A stretch of 12,800 nucleotides of DNA from Bacteroidetes bacterium UBA7692 (GTDB lineage Bacteria; Bacteroidota; Bacteroidia; Chitinophagales; LD1). The stretch is taken from assembly GCA_002482725.1 (NCBI GenBank), contig DLGO01000125.1, positions 1 through 12,800 of the forward strand. Direction: 5' to 3'. Made by a program: the position numbers and the translations under genes. Under the pieces are notes generated by a model that had not been told where the DNA came from, searched no databases, and worked only from the letters and a program-made list of their open reading frames with translations. Of the stretch, positions 7,824-12,800 are shown one piece after another. The first letter of the stretch is position 1. Every line of letters starts with the position of its first letter.

Positions 7824-7853
7824 AACTTGCCAAGTATTTCGACTTGGCAAGTT
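7824..7853 (-). terminator. Intercistronic hairpin between rpsB and tsf (possible attenuator or processing site)
   Basis: A perfect 12-bp stem (AACTTGCCAAGT / ACTTGGCAAGTT) with a 6-nt loop begins 7 bp after the rpsB stop. On the minus strand it is followed by TGTTTTAAG, a weak U-tract, so it may terminate only partly. It could equally protect the 3' end of the upstream mRNA. The stem is certain from sequence; the function is inference. Confidence 0.7.
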
Positions 7854-7860
7854 GTATATA

Positions 7861-8763
7861 TTATTTCCTTGGTGGACCAGATGGTTTTGCCCTGCTGCGT
7901 CCAGCGCCGCCGCCCGCTCCCGGACCGCCGCCGCCAGTACCACGCTTCCTGCCTGCTGCTCCTGCACCAGGTTTTTTAGCGTCACCACCACCTTCTTCAA
8001 CTTCAAGGCCTTTTTCAAAGCGCCTGCGCTCTTGCTCTTCAAAGTCTACATCGCTGTCATCATCACCTGCGTTTGCAGATCTTTCAGCCAATCCTTCAGC
8101 TATAGCTGCTATTATATATTCAGTGATAATAGCTACGCTTTTTGCTGCGTCATCGTTTGCAGGTATTGCAAAGTCAACTTTAGTAGGGTCGCTGTTTGTA
8201 TCTACTATACCAAAGGTATTGATGTTCAAACGCTGAGCTTCTTTCAAAGCGATATGCTCGTGAGAGATATCTACCAGGAACAAAGCACTTGGGATACGGT
8301 TTAGATTAGATATACCACCTAATACGCGCTCCATTTTATCTTTCTCACGTGTTAGTACCAAACGCTCTTTTTTGGTAGTGCTATCCAAAGTACCGTCTGC
8401 AAGCATCTTTTCGATGGTTTGCATTTTCTTAACGCTCTTACGGATAGTAGAGAAGTTTGTAAGCATACCACCCAACCAACGTTCTGTTACGAACGGCATG
8501 TTAACGCGTTTTGCAGCTTCTTTTACTATTTCTTTAGCTTGCTTTTTGGTAGCTACGAAAAGGATTTTCTTTCCGCTTTTCGCCATGAATTTCAATACTG
8601 ACGCCGCTTCTTCCAGTTTTTCTGCAGTGCGGTTCAGGTCTATGATGTGAATACCCTTTCTTTCCGCAAAAATGTAAGGTAACATTTTTGGGTTCCATTT
8701 GCGCTTCAGGTGACCGAAGTGCACGCCTGCTTCTAATAATGCTTCTTGAGAAACTTTTTGCAT
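7861..8763 (-). CDS. rpsB: 30S ribosomal protein S2 with long acidic then Gly/Arg-rich C-terminal tail
   Basis: uS2 is a structural protein on the back of the small ribosomal subunit. Residues 1-229 are a standard S2: QEALLEAGVHFGHLKRKWNP, FVTERWLGGMLTNFSTIRKS, then LFLVDISHEHIALKEAQRL and IVDTNSDP. The protein is 300 residues against about 240 in Escherichia coli. The extra ~70 residues are an acidic stretch (233-258, rich in D and E) followed by a basic low-complexity tail (259-300) of G, A, K, R and P. The DNA for that tail (roughly 7864-7985) is visibly more GC-rich than its surroundings. Reading continues without interruption from the S2 core, so this is not a frameshift artefact of the core. 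No Shine-Dalgarno precedes the start. It is the third gene of the operon. Confidence 0.97.
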   Translation of the reverse strand: MQKVSQEALLEAGVHFGHLKRKWNPKMLPYIFAERKGIHIIDLNRTAEKLEEAASVLKFMAKSGKKILFVATKKQAKEIVKEAAKRVNMPFVTERWLGGMLTNFSTIRKSVKKMQTIEKMLADGTLDSTTKKERLVLTREKDKMERVLGGISNLNRIPSALFLVDISHEHIALKEAQRLNINTFGIVDTNSDPTKVDFAIPANDDAAKSVAIITEYIIAAIAEGLAERSANAGDDDSDVDFEEQERRRFEKGLEVEEGGGDAKKPGAGAAGRKRGTGGGGPGAGGGAGRSRAKPSGPPRK

Positions 8764-8770
8764 GATATAA

Positions 8771-8798
8771 TGAATAATTTGAACTCTTGAATAATTTG
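8771..8798. repeat. 11-bp direct repeat in the rpsI-rpsB spacer
   Basis: TGAATAATTTG occurs at 8771-8781 and 8788-8798, a 17-bp period. It sits in the rpsB 5' untranslated spacer. Like the repeat before tsf it is probably a small tandem duplication. Confidence 0.6.
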
Positions 8799-8811
8799 TT
8801 TTGAAATAGTA

Positions 8812-9198
8812 TTAACGTTTGCTGTACTGCTCTTTCTTACGTGCTTTGCGCAAACCTGGTTTTTTACGCTCAACAACACGAGAGTCTCTACGTAATAATT
8901 TCGCTTTTTTCAATGCAGGACGTGCTTCAGGATTGTCAACTATCACGCAACGGGAAATAGCTAGTGCTATTGCATCTGCCTGACCTTTGATACCACCACC
9001 GAATACGTTGATAGATACATCGAATTTACCTTCCAAAGCAGCTGTTTTCAAAGGTGCTTCTATCCTGTTTTGTAAGTATACGTTTGGCATAAAGTCTTTA
9101 TAGTCTTTGCCATTTATTGTGATAGTGCCGTTACCAGACTTAATATAAGCGCGGGCAACAGATGCTTTACGCCTTCCAACAGTTATTGTATTGCTCAT
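8812..9198 (-). CDS. rpsI: 30S ribosomal protein S9
   Basis: uS9 sits in the head of the small subunit; its C-terminal Lys-Arg tail reaches the P-site tRNA. The 128-residue product has the normal family length. It begins MSNTITVGRRKASVARAYIK, has the NVFGGGIKGQADAIALAISR core motif, and ends LLRRDSRVVERKKPGLRKARKK followed by EQYSKR, with the invariant terminal K-R. It follows rplM by 31 bp, the near-universal bacterial pairing of L13 and S9, and precedes rpsB by 48 bp. No unusual feature. Confidence 0.98.
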   Translation of the reverse strand: MSNTITVGRRKASVARAYIKSGNGTITINGKDYKDFMPNVYLQNRIEAPLKTAALEGKFDVSINVFGGGIKGQADAIALAISRCVIVDNPEARPALKKAKLLRRDSRVVERKKPGLRKARKKEQYSKR

Positions 9199-9229
9199 TT
9201 GTTGTTTTTCTTTTTACTGTTCTAATGAT

Positions 9230-9673
9230 TTAAGAAGCTAAGTTTGATGGTTTTTGAGCAAAATGTGGATGCTCAGCCGCTGCATATACAAACAAGCGAC
9301 GGAACATTTGACGGCCCAAAGAAGTCTTAGGCAACATACCTGTTACAGCAAGTTCGATCAATTCGTTTGGATTTTTCTCCATGATCTCACGAGGAGAGCG
9401 AGCGCGTTGACCGCCTGCGTATCCTGTGTAATGGATTCTGTTTTTCTCACCCAACTTTTTACCTGTAAGGCGCACCTTAGCAGAGTTGATGATGATTACA
9501 TTGTCGCCACAATCTGAGTTTGGCGTAAATGTTGGTTTGTGCTTGCCGCGCAATACAGAGGCAACTTTAGAAGCCATACGGCCTAATGTTTTACCTTCTG
9601 CATCTATTATAAACCACTCGCGGTTTATTTCGTGTGCAGGCACTGATTTGGTAGAGTAACTACGTGATTGCAT
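9230..9673 (-). CDS. rplM: 50S ribosomal protein L13
   Basis: uL13 is an early-assembly protein of the large subunit. The 147-residue product shows REWFIIDAEGKTLGRMAS near the N-terminus, PNSDCGDNVIIINSAKVRLTG, the YTGYAGG motif, and the GMLPKTSLGRQMFRRLFVYA segment, all diagnostic of L13. It is the first gene of the operon rplM-rpsI-rpsB-tsf. The 172-bp gap upstream (9674-9845) must hold the operon promoter. The best -7 candidate I can see is TATATTCG (minus strand, 9723-9716), one base off TAnnTTTG, with no clear TTTG upstream. No L13-type autoregulatory leader structure was recognised by eye. Confidence 0.98.
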   Translation of the reverse strand: MQSRSYSTKSVPAHEINREWFIIDAEGKTLGRMASKVASVLRGKHKPTFTPNSDCGDNVIIINSAKVRLTGKKLGEKNRIHYTGYAGGQRARSPREIMEKNPNELIELAVTGMLPKTSLGRQMFRRLFVYAAAEHPHFAQKPSNLAS

Positions 9674-9784
9674 TGTATATCAGTTAAATTTTATACCTAT
9701 TGTTAAATTGGGACGCGAATATACGATTATTGTAATAGGGTGTATGTATTTCAGGTAGAAAAGTTTTTGTAGTTCTATTAATGT

Positions 9785-9797
9785 GCTGATAATCAGC
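9785..9797. promoter_or_regulatory. Short palindrome GCTGAT-A-ATCAGC between the SDR gene and rplM
   Basis: A perfect inverted repeat of 6-bp arms about one base, 49 bp after the SDR stop and 112 bp before the rplM start. Flanking GTGC (9783-9786) and GCAC (9807-9810) could extend it. It lacks a U-tract, so it is not a clear terminator. It could be a protein-binding site, but one 13-bp palindrome can also occur by chance. Confidence 0.25.
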
Positions 9798-9845
9798 GCT
9801 TATTTTGCACATAAATATATTATTGCACCGAATTATTCCTGCAAA

Positions 9846-10625
9846 TCATGGCTTGTACAGGTTTCCTACGGTCCTTTCTATCAGTTTTTTAGGTATAAAC
9901 CTAGGGAAAAAGGCCGTCAGCTTATTTACTCCTCCCGGTATAGCTTCTGTTTCTTTATTGAACATAGCTCTTATCCCTATTTGAGCAACTGCTTCACCCG
10001 ACATGCCAAATTTATCTGCCGCATCTGCTATCTTTTGGCTTTTCATGCCGGCCCTCTCCATAAATGAAGTTTCAGTCGGGCCTGGGGATAAACAAGTTAC
10101 ACAGACACCGCTATCCTTTAGTTCTTCATGAAGCCCACGGCTGAAGGACAGGACAAATGATTTAGTAGCTGCGTAGGCGCTCAGATATGGCATGGATTGG
10201 TAAGCCGCTGTGCTGCCTACATTTAGTATATAGCTTTGCTTATTCTTTTTCAGGTAGGGCAGGAGCTTATGGGTCAATGAAACTAATGACTGCATATTCA
10301 GTTGCATCATGTTCAACTGTTCGTCCAGTTTTGTAGAGTCAAATGCACCCCATACGCCGAAGCCTGCATTATTGATCAATATGTCAATGTCCAGTTTTTG
10401 AGCTAAGATATTATCAGACACAGATTTAGCTGCATCGCTGCCAGAAAGGTCGAGGGGCAGGGTTAAGGCGTTAACACTGTACTCCTTTTTCAGCTTTTCT
10501 GCCAGTTCGCTCAACTCCTTTGAAGAACGGGCTATCAGCAGCACATCATGTTTCTTTTTGGCTAGTATGATCGCCATTTCTTTTCCTATTCCCTTAGATG
10601 CTCCTGTTATTACTGCAAATGCCAT
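9846..10625 (-). CDS. Short-chain dehydrogenase/reductase (DltE-like SDR)
   Basis: A 259-residue cytosolic NAD(P)(H)-dependent oxidoreductase of the classical SDR family. Visible landmarks are the dinucleotide-binding TGASKGIG (residues 7-14) and R33 after the second strand, which favours NADP(H). D59-L60 is the adenine contact, NNAG lies at 85-88, and the catalytic set is N110, S138, Y151 and K155 (YAATK). A PGPTET segment follows. The C-terminal region after residue ~190 sets substrate specificity and is not diagnostic; the whole resembles the COG0300/DltE group, so the substrate is unknown. It lies downstream of the PhyH dioxygenase on the same strand, with a hairpin terminator in the 73-bp spacer. 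Only 28 bp separate that hairpin from the start codon, leaving little room for its own promoter. Intact and normal length. Confidence 0.92.
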   Translation of the reverse strand: MAFAVITGASKGIGKEMAIILAKKKHDVLLIARSSKELSELAEKLKKEYSVNALTLPLDLSGSDAAKSVSDNILAQKLDIDILINNAGFGVWGAFDSTKLDEQLNMMQLNMQSLVSLTHKLLPYLKKNKQSYILNVGSTAAYQSMPYLSAYAATKSFVLSFSRGLHEELKDSGVCVTCLSPGPTETSFMERAGMKSQKIADAADKFGMSGEAVAQIGIRAMFNKETEAIPGGVNKLTAFFPRFIPKKLIERTVGNLYKP

Positions 10626-10651
10626 TATTGACTATTCTATTAAGTGAAATT

Positions 10652-10678
10652 AAAAAAGCGGGCTATTAACCCGCTTTT
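10652..10678 (-). terminator. Intrinsic terminator after the PhyH dioxygenase
   Basis: Read on the minus strand, AAAAGCGGG / CCCGCTTTT form a 9-bp stem around a 7-nt loop, followed by a run of six T (complement of 10652-10657). It lies 20 bp after the dioxygenase stop and just upstream of the SDR start, so it either separates the two genes or sets a reduced read-through level. Confidence 0.85.
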
Positions 10679-10698
10679 ACCAAATCAAAACTAAACAA

Positions 10699-11514
10699 TT
10701 AACCAACCAATTTTTGAAATTTCAGATAAAAAGGCGTTTTGCTCTTTTCATTCTTTGGTTCATATTTTCCCGCTATCAACGGTACATATAGTACACGTCT
10801 TCTGCTTTTTTCTCCGTAGTGAGGGGACTGCGCTACTCTGTGCCATATACGCCCGTCATGAATTACCAGGTCACCCTTTTTTGCTCGCACCAGAACTTCA
10901 TTTTCATCATCGTTGGTATTGAAGAAGTAGGTCTTCTTGAACAACAGGCTGAAAATATTCTGGCGATGTGTGCCTGGCAGAACCCTTAATCCACCATTGT
11001 TTTCATTGGAATCATCCAGGTACAAGCCGATATTCAGCATAGGGTTTATTTTGCCACCATAGAATATATCACGGGCGCTGTCTGTATGCCAACCAAGATG
11101 CTTGTAGCTGCTTTCCGGCACATTTACATAGTGATTTACTACTACGCCATCTTTTTCGTCAGTAGCTATACGTGAGTCATTGTGTTCTGCTATCAGGGAT
11201 TTTAACGCCGCAAGCCTTGGGTCATCCAGAAAGTGCTGCACAGGTTCGCTGTACTTATTAGTAAAGGCAAATCGCTGAACGATTTTCTCTCCTTTTTCGT
11301 TTATGCCAAATTTGATAGGTATTCCATTAACCTGCTCTATATTATTGGCTATCCATTGCTGCTGCACCTCCTCGGTAGATTGCAGAATGTCGTTTACCTG
11401 ATTTTCATTATAGAAGTTCTCAAAATGGATAAAACCAAATTCGTTGAAGAAGTTTATTTGTTCTGTGGTTAGTGACTCTCCAAGTTTGAATTTTTTGTAG
11501 CTGAATATTTGCAT
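10699..11514 (-). CDS. PhyH-family Fe(II)/2-oxoglutarate-dependent dioxygenase
   Basis: A 271-residue enzyme of the phytanoyl-CoA dioxygenase-like family, which couples 2-oxoglutarate decarboxylation to hydroxylation of a small organic substrate. The iron triad is visible: H143-x-D145 in GWHTDSARD and the distal H225 in HDGRIWHRVAQSPH. R238-240 (SRRRVLY) supply the Arg that binds the 2-oxoglutarate carboxylate. The N-terminus (LTTEQINFFNEFGFIHFENF) is the usual family opening. An in-frame ATG at 11556 would add 14 residues, but it lies inside the stem of a leader hairpin; the 11514 start fits the family better. Upstream are a canonical promoter and a polycysteine leader ORF, suggesting control by cysteine supply. 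The substrate is not readable; an organosulfur compound is an inference from that leader and from the adjacent cysteine dioxygenase fusion. A terminator follows. Confidence 0.88.
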   Translation of the reverse strand: MQIFSYKKFKLGESLTTEQINFFNEFGFIHFENFYNENQVNDILQSTEEVQQQWIANNIEQVNGIPIKFGINEKGEKIVQRFAFTNKYSEPVQHFLDDPRLAALKSLIAEHNDSRIATDEKDGVVVNHYVNVPESSYKHLGWHTDSARDIFYGGKINPMLNIGLYLDDSNENNGGLRVLPGTHRQNIFSLLFKKTYFFNTNDDENEVLVRAKKGDLVIHDGRIWHRVAQSPHYGEKSRRRVLYVPLIAGKYEPKNEKSKTPFYLKFQKLVG

Positions 11515-11534
11515 AGAACGAGTTTGTGCTGCCA

Positions 11535-11563
11535 CAGATAATGCAATCAATAGCATATATCTG
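11535..11563 (-). promoter_or_regulatory. Hairpin in the 5' untranslated region just before the dioxygenase start
   Basis: On the minus strand CAGATATATGC pairs with GCATTATCTG (10 bp with one bulged T) around an 8-nt loop. It ends 20 nt before the ATG at 11514 and buries the alternative ATG at 11556. There is no U-tract, so it is more likely to affect translation or RNA stability than termination. Confidence 0.5.
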
Positions 11564-11619
11564 AGAATGAGATTTTAGAAAAATGGATTTGAAAAAGACG
11601 GAGTGGTAAATCGGCTAGA

Positions 11620-11703
11620 TCAACAGCAACAACAACATCGGCTCGCGGTCTTGGCACCTGCGGCCTGGAAAGAAGAAAGAAATATGCACGTGTTGTTTTT
11701 CAT
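11620..11703 (-). CDS. Polycysteine leader peptide (27 residues, ends in five Cys)
   Basis: A short ORF not long enough for routine gene finders. It begins MKNNTCIFLSS, continues FQAAGAKTASR, and ends CCCCC then TGA; the Cys codons (TGT TGT TGT TGC TGT) occupy 11637-11623. A canonical promoter places transcription start only about 5-8 nt before the ATG, so this is the first ORF on the transcript and nearly leaderless. The dioxygenase start lies 105 nt after its stop. The layout is that of an amino-acid-sensing leader: the ribosome would pause at the Cys run when charged tRNA-Cys is low. Polycysteine leaders of this kind are known regulators in mycobacteria and related actinobacteria. A GC-rich hairpin overlaps the codons just before the Cys run. 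I find no clear intrinsic terminator after it, so the mechanism is open (Rho access, RNA switching or translational coupling). Alternatives: a chance TGT microsatellite, or a metal-binding micropeptide. Confidence 0.7.
   Translation of the reverse strand: MKNNTCIFLSSFQAAGAKTASRCCCCC
11640..11665 (-). promoter_or_regulatory. GC-rich hairpin inside the leader ORF, immediately before the Cys codons
   Basis: On the minus strand GGCCGCAGGT and ACCGCGAGCC pair in nine G-C/A-T pairs with one bulged A on each arm and a 6-nt loop (GCCAAG). Its 3' arm ends 2 nt before the first Cys codon, so a ribosome paused on the Cys run would hold the stem open. This is notable in AT-rich DNA. A second copy of AGCCGAT (11616-11610) could compete for the 5' arm, but only weakly. 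Confidence 0.5.
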
Positions 11704-11705
11704 AC

Positions 11706-11716
11706 TTGCAATGCAA
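11706..11716. promoter_or_regulatory. Palindrome over the -7 box end and transcription start of the leader (possible operator)
   Basis: TTGCA-A-TGCAA is a perfect inverted repeat with 5-bp arms. It overlaps the last bases of the -7 element and the expected start site, a position where a repressor would block initiation. It is short, so chance is possible. Confidence 0.35.
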
Positions 11717-11746
11717 ATATAAAAGGATATTTATTAGTCTACCAAA
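11714..11746 (-). promoter_or_regulatory. Canonical Bacteroidota promoter for the leader peptide and dioxygenase
   Basis: On the minus strand TTTG (11746-11743), a 21-nt spacer, and TATATTTG (11721-11714) match both the -33 and the -7 (TAnnTTTG) elements with normal spacing. It is the most complete promoter match I found in this window. Predicted start is near 11708-11710. It separates dioxygenase transcription from the fusion gene upstream. Confidence 0.75.
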
Positions 11747-11808
11747 TTAATAGGGAATTATTTTTTTAATTTCTTTTTCTAGTATAAACAGGGTAGGGGA
11801 AGCCACGG

Positions 11809-12800
11809 TTAAATCATAAACTCGAGCAATGGTTCAAATGCAAAGGCGTTCTCCTCAATCTTCTTAAATCCATCTTCCTGTATGTTCCAGCTGATGATCT
11901 TTGCCTTATCAGATAGCACAGCCTTTTTCAGTTTTACTTCATCATATATTTCTGTTCCGCCGAAGTTCTTAGGGGCTGGGGTATATATATGCAAGGATAC
12001 TGCAGGTCTCAGACTGTTGTTATTCGATATGCGGTGGATGGTATTCAGCTTTTCCCTGAGTATGCTGCCCTTACCGTAGAAGTCTGACTTTTTTTCGCGA
12101 AGTATGTTATCTGCAAATACATATTCAGACTCCTGTATATTGCCATCTAGTACTACTACTAATCCTTCATAGCCATCATGGTTATGTATGGCGCTCCGGC
12201 TGCCTGGTGGCCAGTAGATGATCGTGCACTCGATCGGCTCCTTCAATAGTGTTACCCGCTTGTACTCCTTGTCCGTTGTTTCGGGCAAAAGGCCACTGTA
12301 GTTAAATGCTTCAGGCTTTATGCGGCTAATGATATTGCGAATGTGCAGGGTATTCCTGTTTTCAGGTGAAAGGCTTTTAAGGCTGTTCAGCAGTTCGTCC
12401 ATATCCGGATGTTCTGATATGATTTCTACTGCCAGGCTGTTTGCCTGCGCCACTATTTCGCGCATGGCGGTGCTTTCCCACTCTGCTGCTTTGCGCAGAG
12501 GGCCAATTGCATATATCTTGTGCAATATCTCACCGCTTTGTGTTATTATTTCTCCTGATTTTCCGGTTCGCACACCCAAGCCAAATTCATCTGCTCCCAG
12601 CCATCCTTTTTTGTATAAATTTCTTAGCAGCTCATTGCCGGTTCTTGCAATGTCACCAAATGGGCCGGTGCAGTTTACAATGTGCTGCACCTTTACCTTA
12701 TCGCCTTTGGAGGAATAGGTTACTTCGGTACCATCGTTTGTTTCGGATGCGGAAACTACAGTTCCGGAAAGCAATTCCAGTCTTTTAGCTTCTTTCATTT
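11809..12800 (-). CDS. Flavoprotein (COG4529/YdhS-like) fused to a C-terminal cysteine dioxygenase domain, 5' end missing
   Basis: The reading frame runs off the right edge, so the FAD-binding N-terminus (GxGxxG) is not visible; numbering here is from the first visible Met at 12798. Residues ~1-130 match the C-terminal part of COG4529-type FAD/NAD(P)-binding proteins, with IVNCTGP at 40-46 and the ADEFGLGVRTGKSGEI and KIYAIGPLRKAAEWESTAMREI segments. Residues ~175-285 are a type I cysteine dioxygenase cupin, which adds O2 to the cysteine thiol to give cysteine sulfinate. Visible are Y179 and R181 (substrate side, YKR), WPPGS, H205-x-H207 and H255 as iron ligands, and S268-H270-Y272 (SLHIYTP), the catalytic triad of the family. 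G212 stands where mammalian enzymes have the cross-linked Cys, as in other bacterial members. About 45 further residues follow. The combined product is unusual; it may pair cysteine oxidation with a flavin redox step (inference). Confidence 0.85.
   Translation of the reverse strand, partial: MKEAKRLELLSGTVVSASETNDGTEVTYSSKGDKVKVQHIVNCTGPFGDIARTGNELLRNLYKKGWLGADEFGLGVRTGKSGEIITQSGEILHKIYAIGPLRKAAEWESTAMREIVAQANSLAVEIISEHPDMDELLNSLKSLSPENRNTLHIRNIISRIKPEAFNYSGLLPETTDKEYKRVTLLKEPIECTIIYWPPGSRSAIHNHDGYEGLVVVLDGNIQESEYVFADNILREKKSDFYGKGSILREKLNTIHRISNNNSLRPAVSLHIYTPAPKNFGGTEIYDEVKLKKAVLSDKAKIISWNIQEDGFKKIEENAFAFEPLLEFMI

Noticed and set aside
7809..8304. Several open frames overlapping rpsB on both strands
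   Set aside because: They are shadows created by the low-complexity S2 tail; the S2 frame is continuous from its conserved core.
10686..10693. TAGTTTTG on the minus strand as an SDR promoter
   Set aside because: No TTTG at normal spacing, and a terminator hairpin lies between it and the gene. Kept only as a possibility in the findings.
11515..11556. Upstream start for the PhyH gene, giving MLLIALSVAAQ, which resembles a signal peptide
   Set aside because: It lacks the positively charged N-terminus, the ATG lies in the stem of a leader hairpin, and the enzyme family is cytosolic.
11591..11599. T-rich run after the leader ORF as an attenuator terminator
   Set aside because: No GC-rich stem directly precedes it; attempted pairings with the leader give only 3-4 consecutive pairs.
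1..12800. Insertion sequences, CRISPR arrays, tRNA or rRNA genes, phage genes
   Set aside because: No transposase, spaced repeat array, cloverleaf or phage protein was seen on either strand.

Overview
The window looks like chromosomal DNA from a member of the Bacteroidota, probably near the Chitinophagaceae. Four things point there: two secreted proteins end in type IX secretion (T9SS) type-A C-terminal sorting domains; the ribosomal order rplM-rpsI-rpsB-tsf is present; promoters carry the Bacteroidota -7 element TAnnTTTG; and most starts lack a Shine-Dalgarno sequence. The DNA is AT-rich by eye. I see no tRNA, rRNA, insertion sequence, CRISPR array or phage gene.

Layout. Positions 1-286 (minus) hold the N-terminus of the replication-restart helicase PriA, cut by the window edge. 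Next is a 646-residue T9SS-exported protein (minus) with three exact-period 51-residue repeats. Divergent from it are a small S4-fold RNA-binding protein and a second T9SS protein with PKD and Big_9-like domains, closed by a strong terminator. An unrecognised exported 217-residue protein then runs into a convergent AraC-family regulator; their stop codons abut with no spacer. A four-helix membrane protein follows and shares a bidirectional terminator with the minus-strand operon rplM-rpsI-rpsB-tsf. That operon has an unusually long Gly/Arg-rich S2 tail and a hairpin between rpsB and tsf.

The right end (9846-12800, all minus) is the most interesting part. It holds an SDR oxidoreductase, a PhyH-type Fe(II)/2-oxoglutarate dioxygenase, a 252-bp regulatory gap, and the C-terminal part of a flavoprotein (COG4529/YdhS-like) fused to a cysteine dioxygenase domain with its metal and substrate residues intact. 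The gap contains a canonical promoter (TTTG, 21 nt, TATATTTG), a palindrome over the probable transcription start, and a 27-codon ORF ending in five consecutive Cys codons and a stop. A GC-rich hairpin lies just before the Cys codons and a second hairpin just before the dioxygenase start. I read this as a cysteine-responsive leader peptide controlling the dioxygenase. The principle is known from polycysteine leaders in actinobacteria; I know of no description of it in Bacteroidota or in front of a PhyH gene.

Working hypothesis (inference): the locus handles cysteine or organosulfur compounds. The fusion protein would oxidise cysteine, and the PhyH enzyme would be induced when charged tRNA-Cys is scarce, possibly to release sulfur from an organic substrate.
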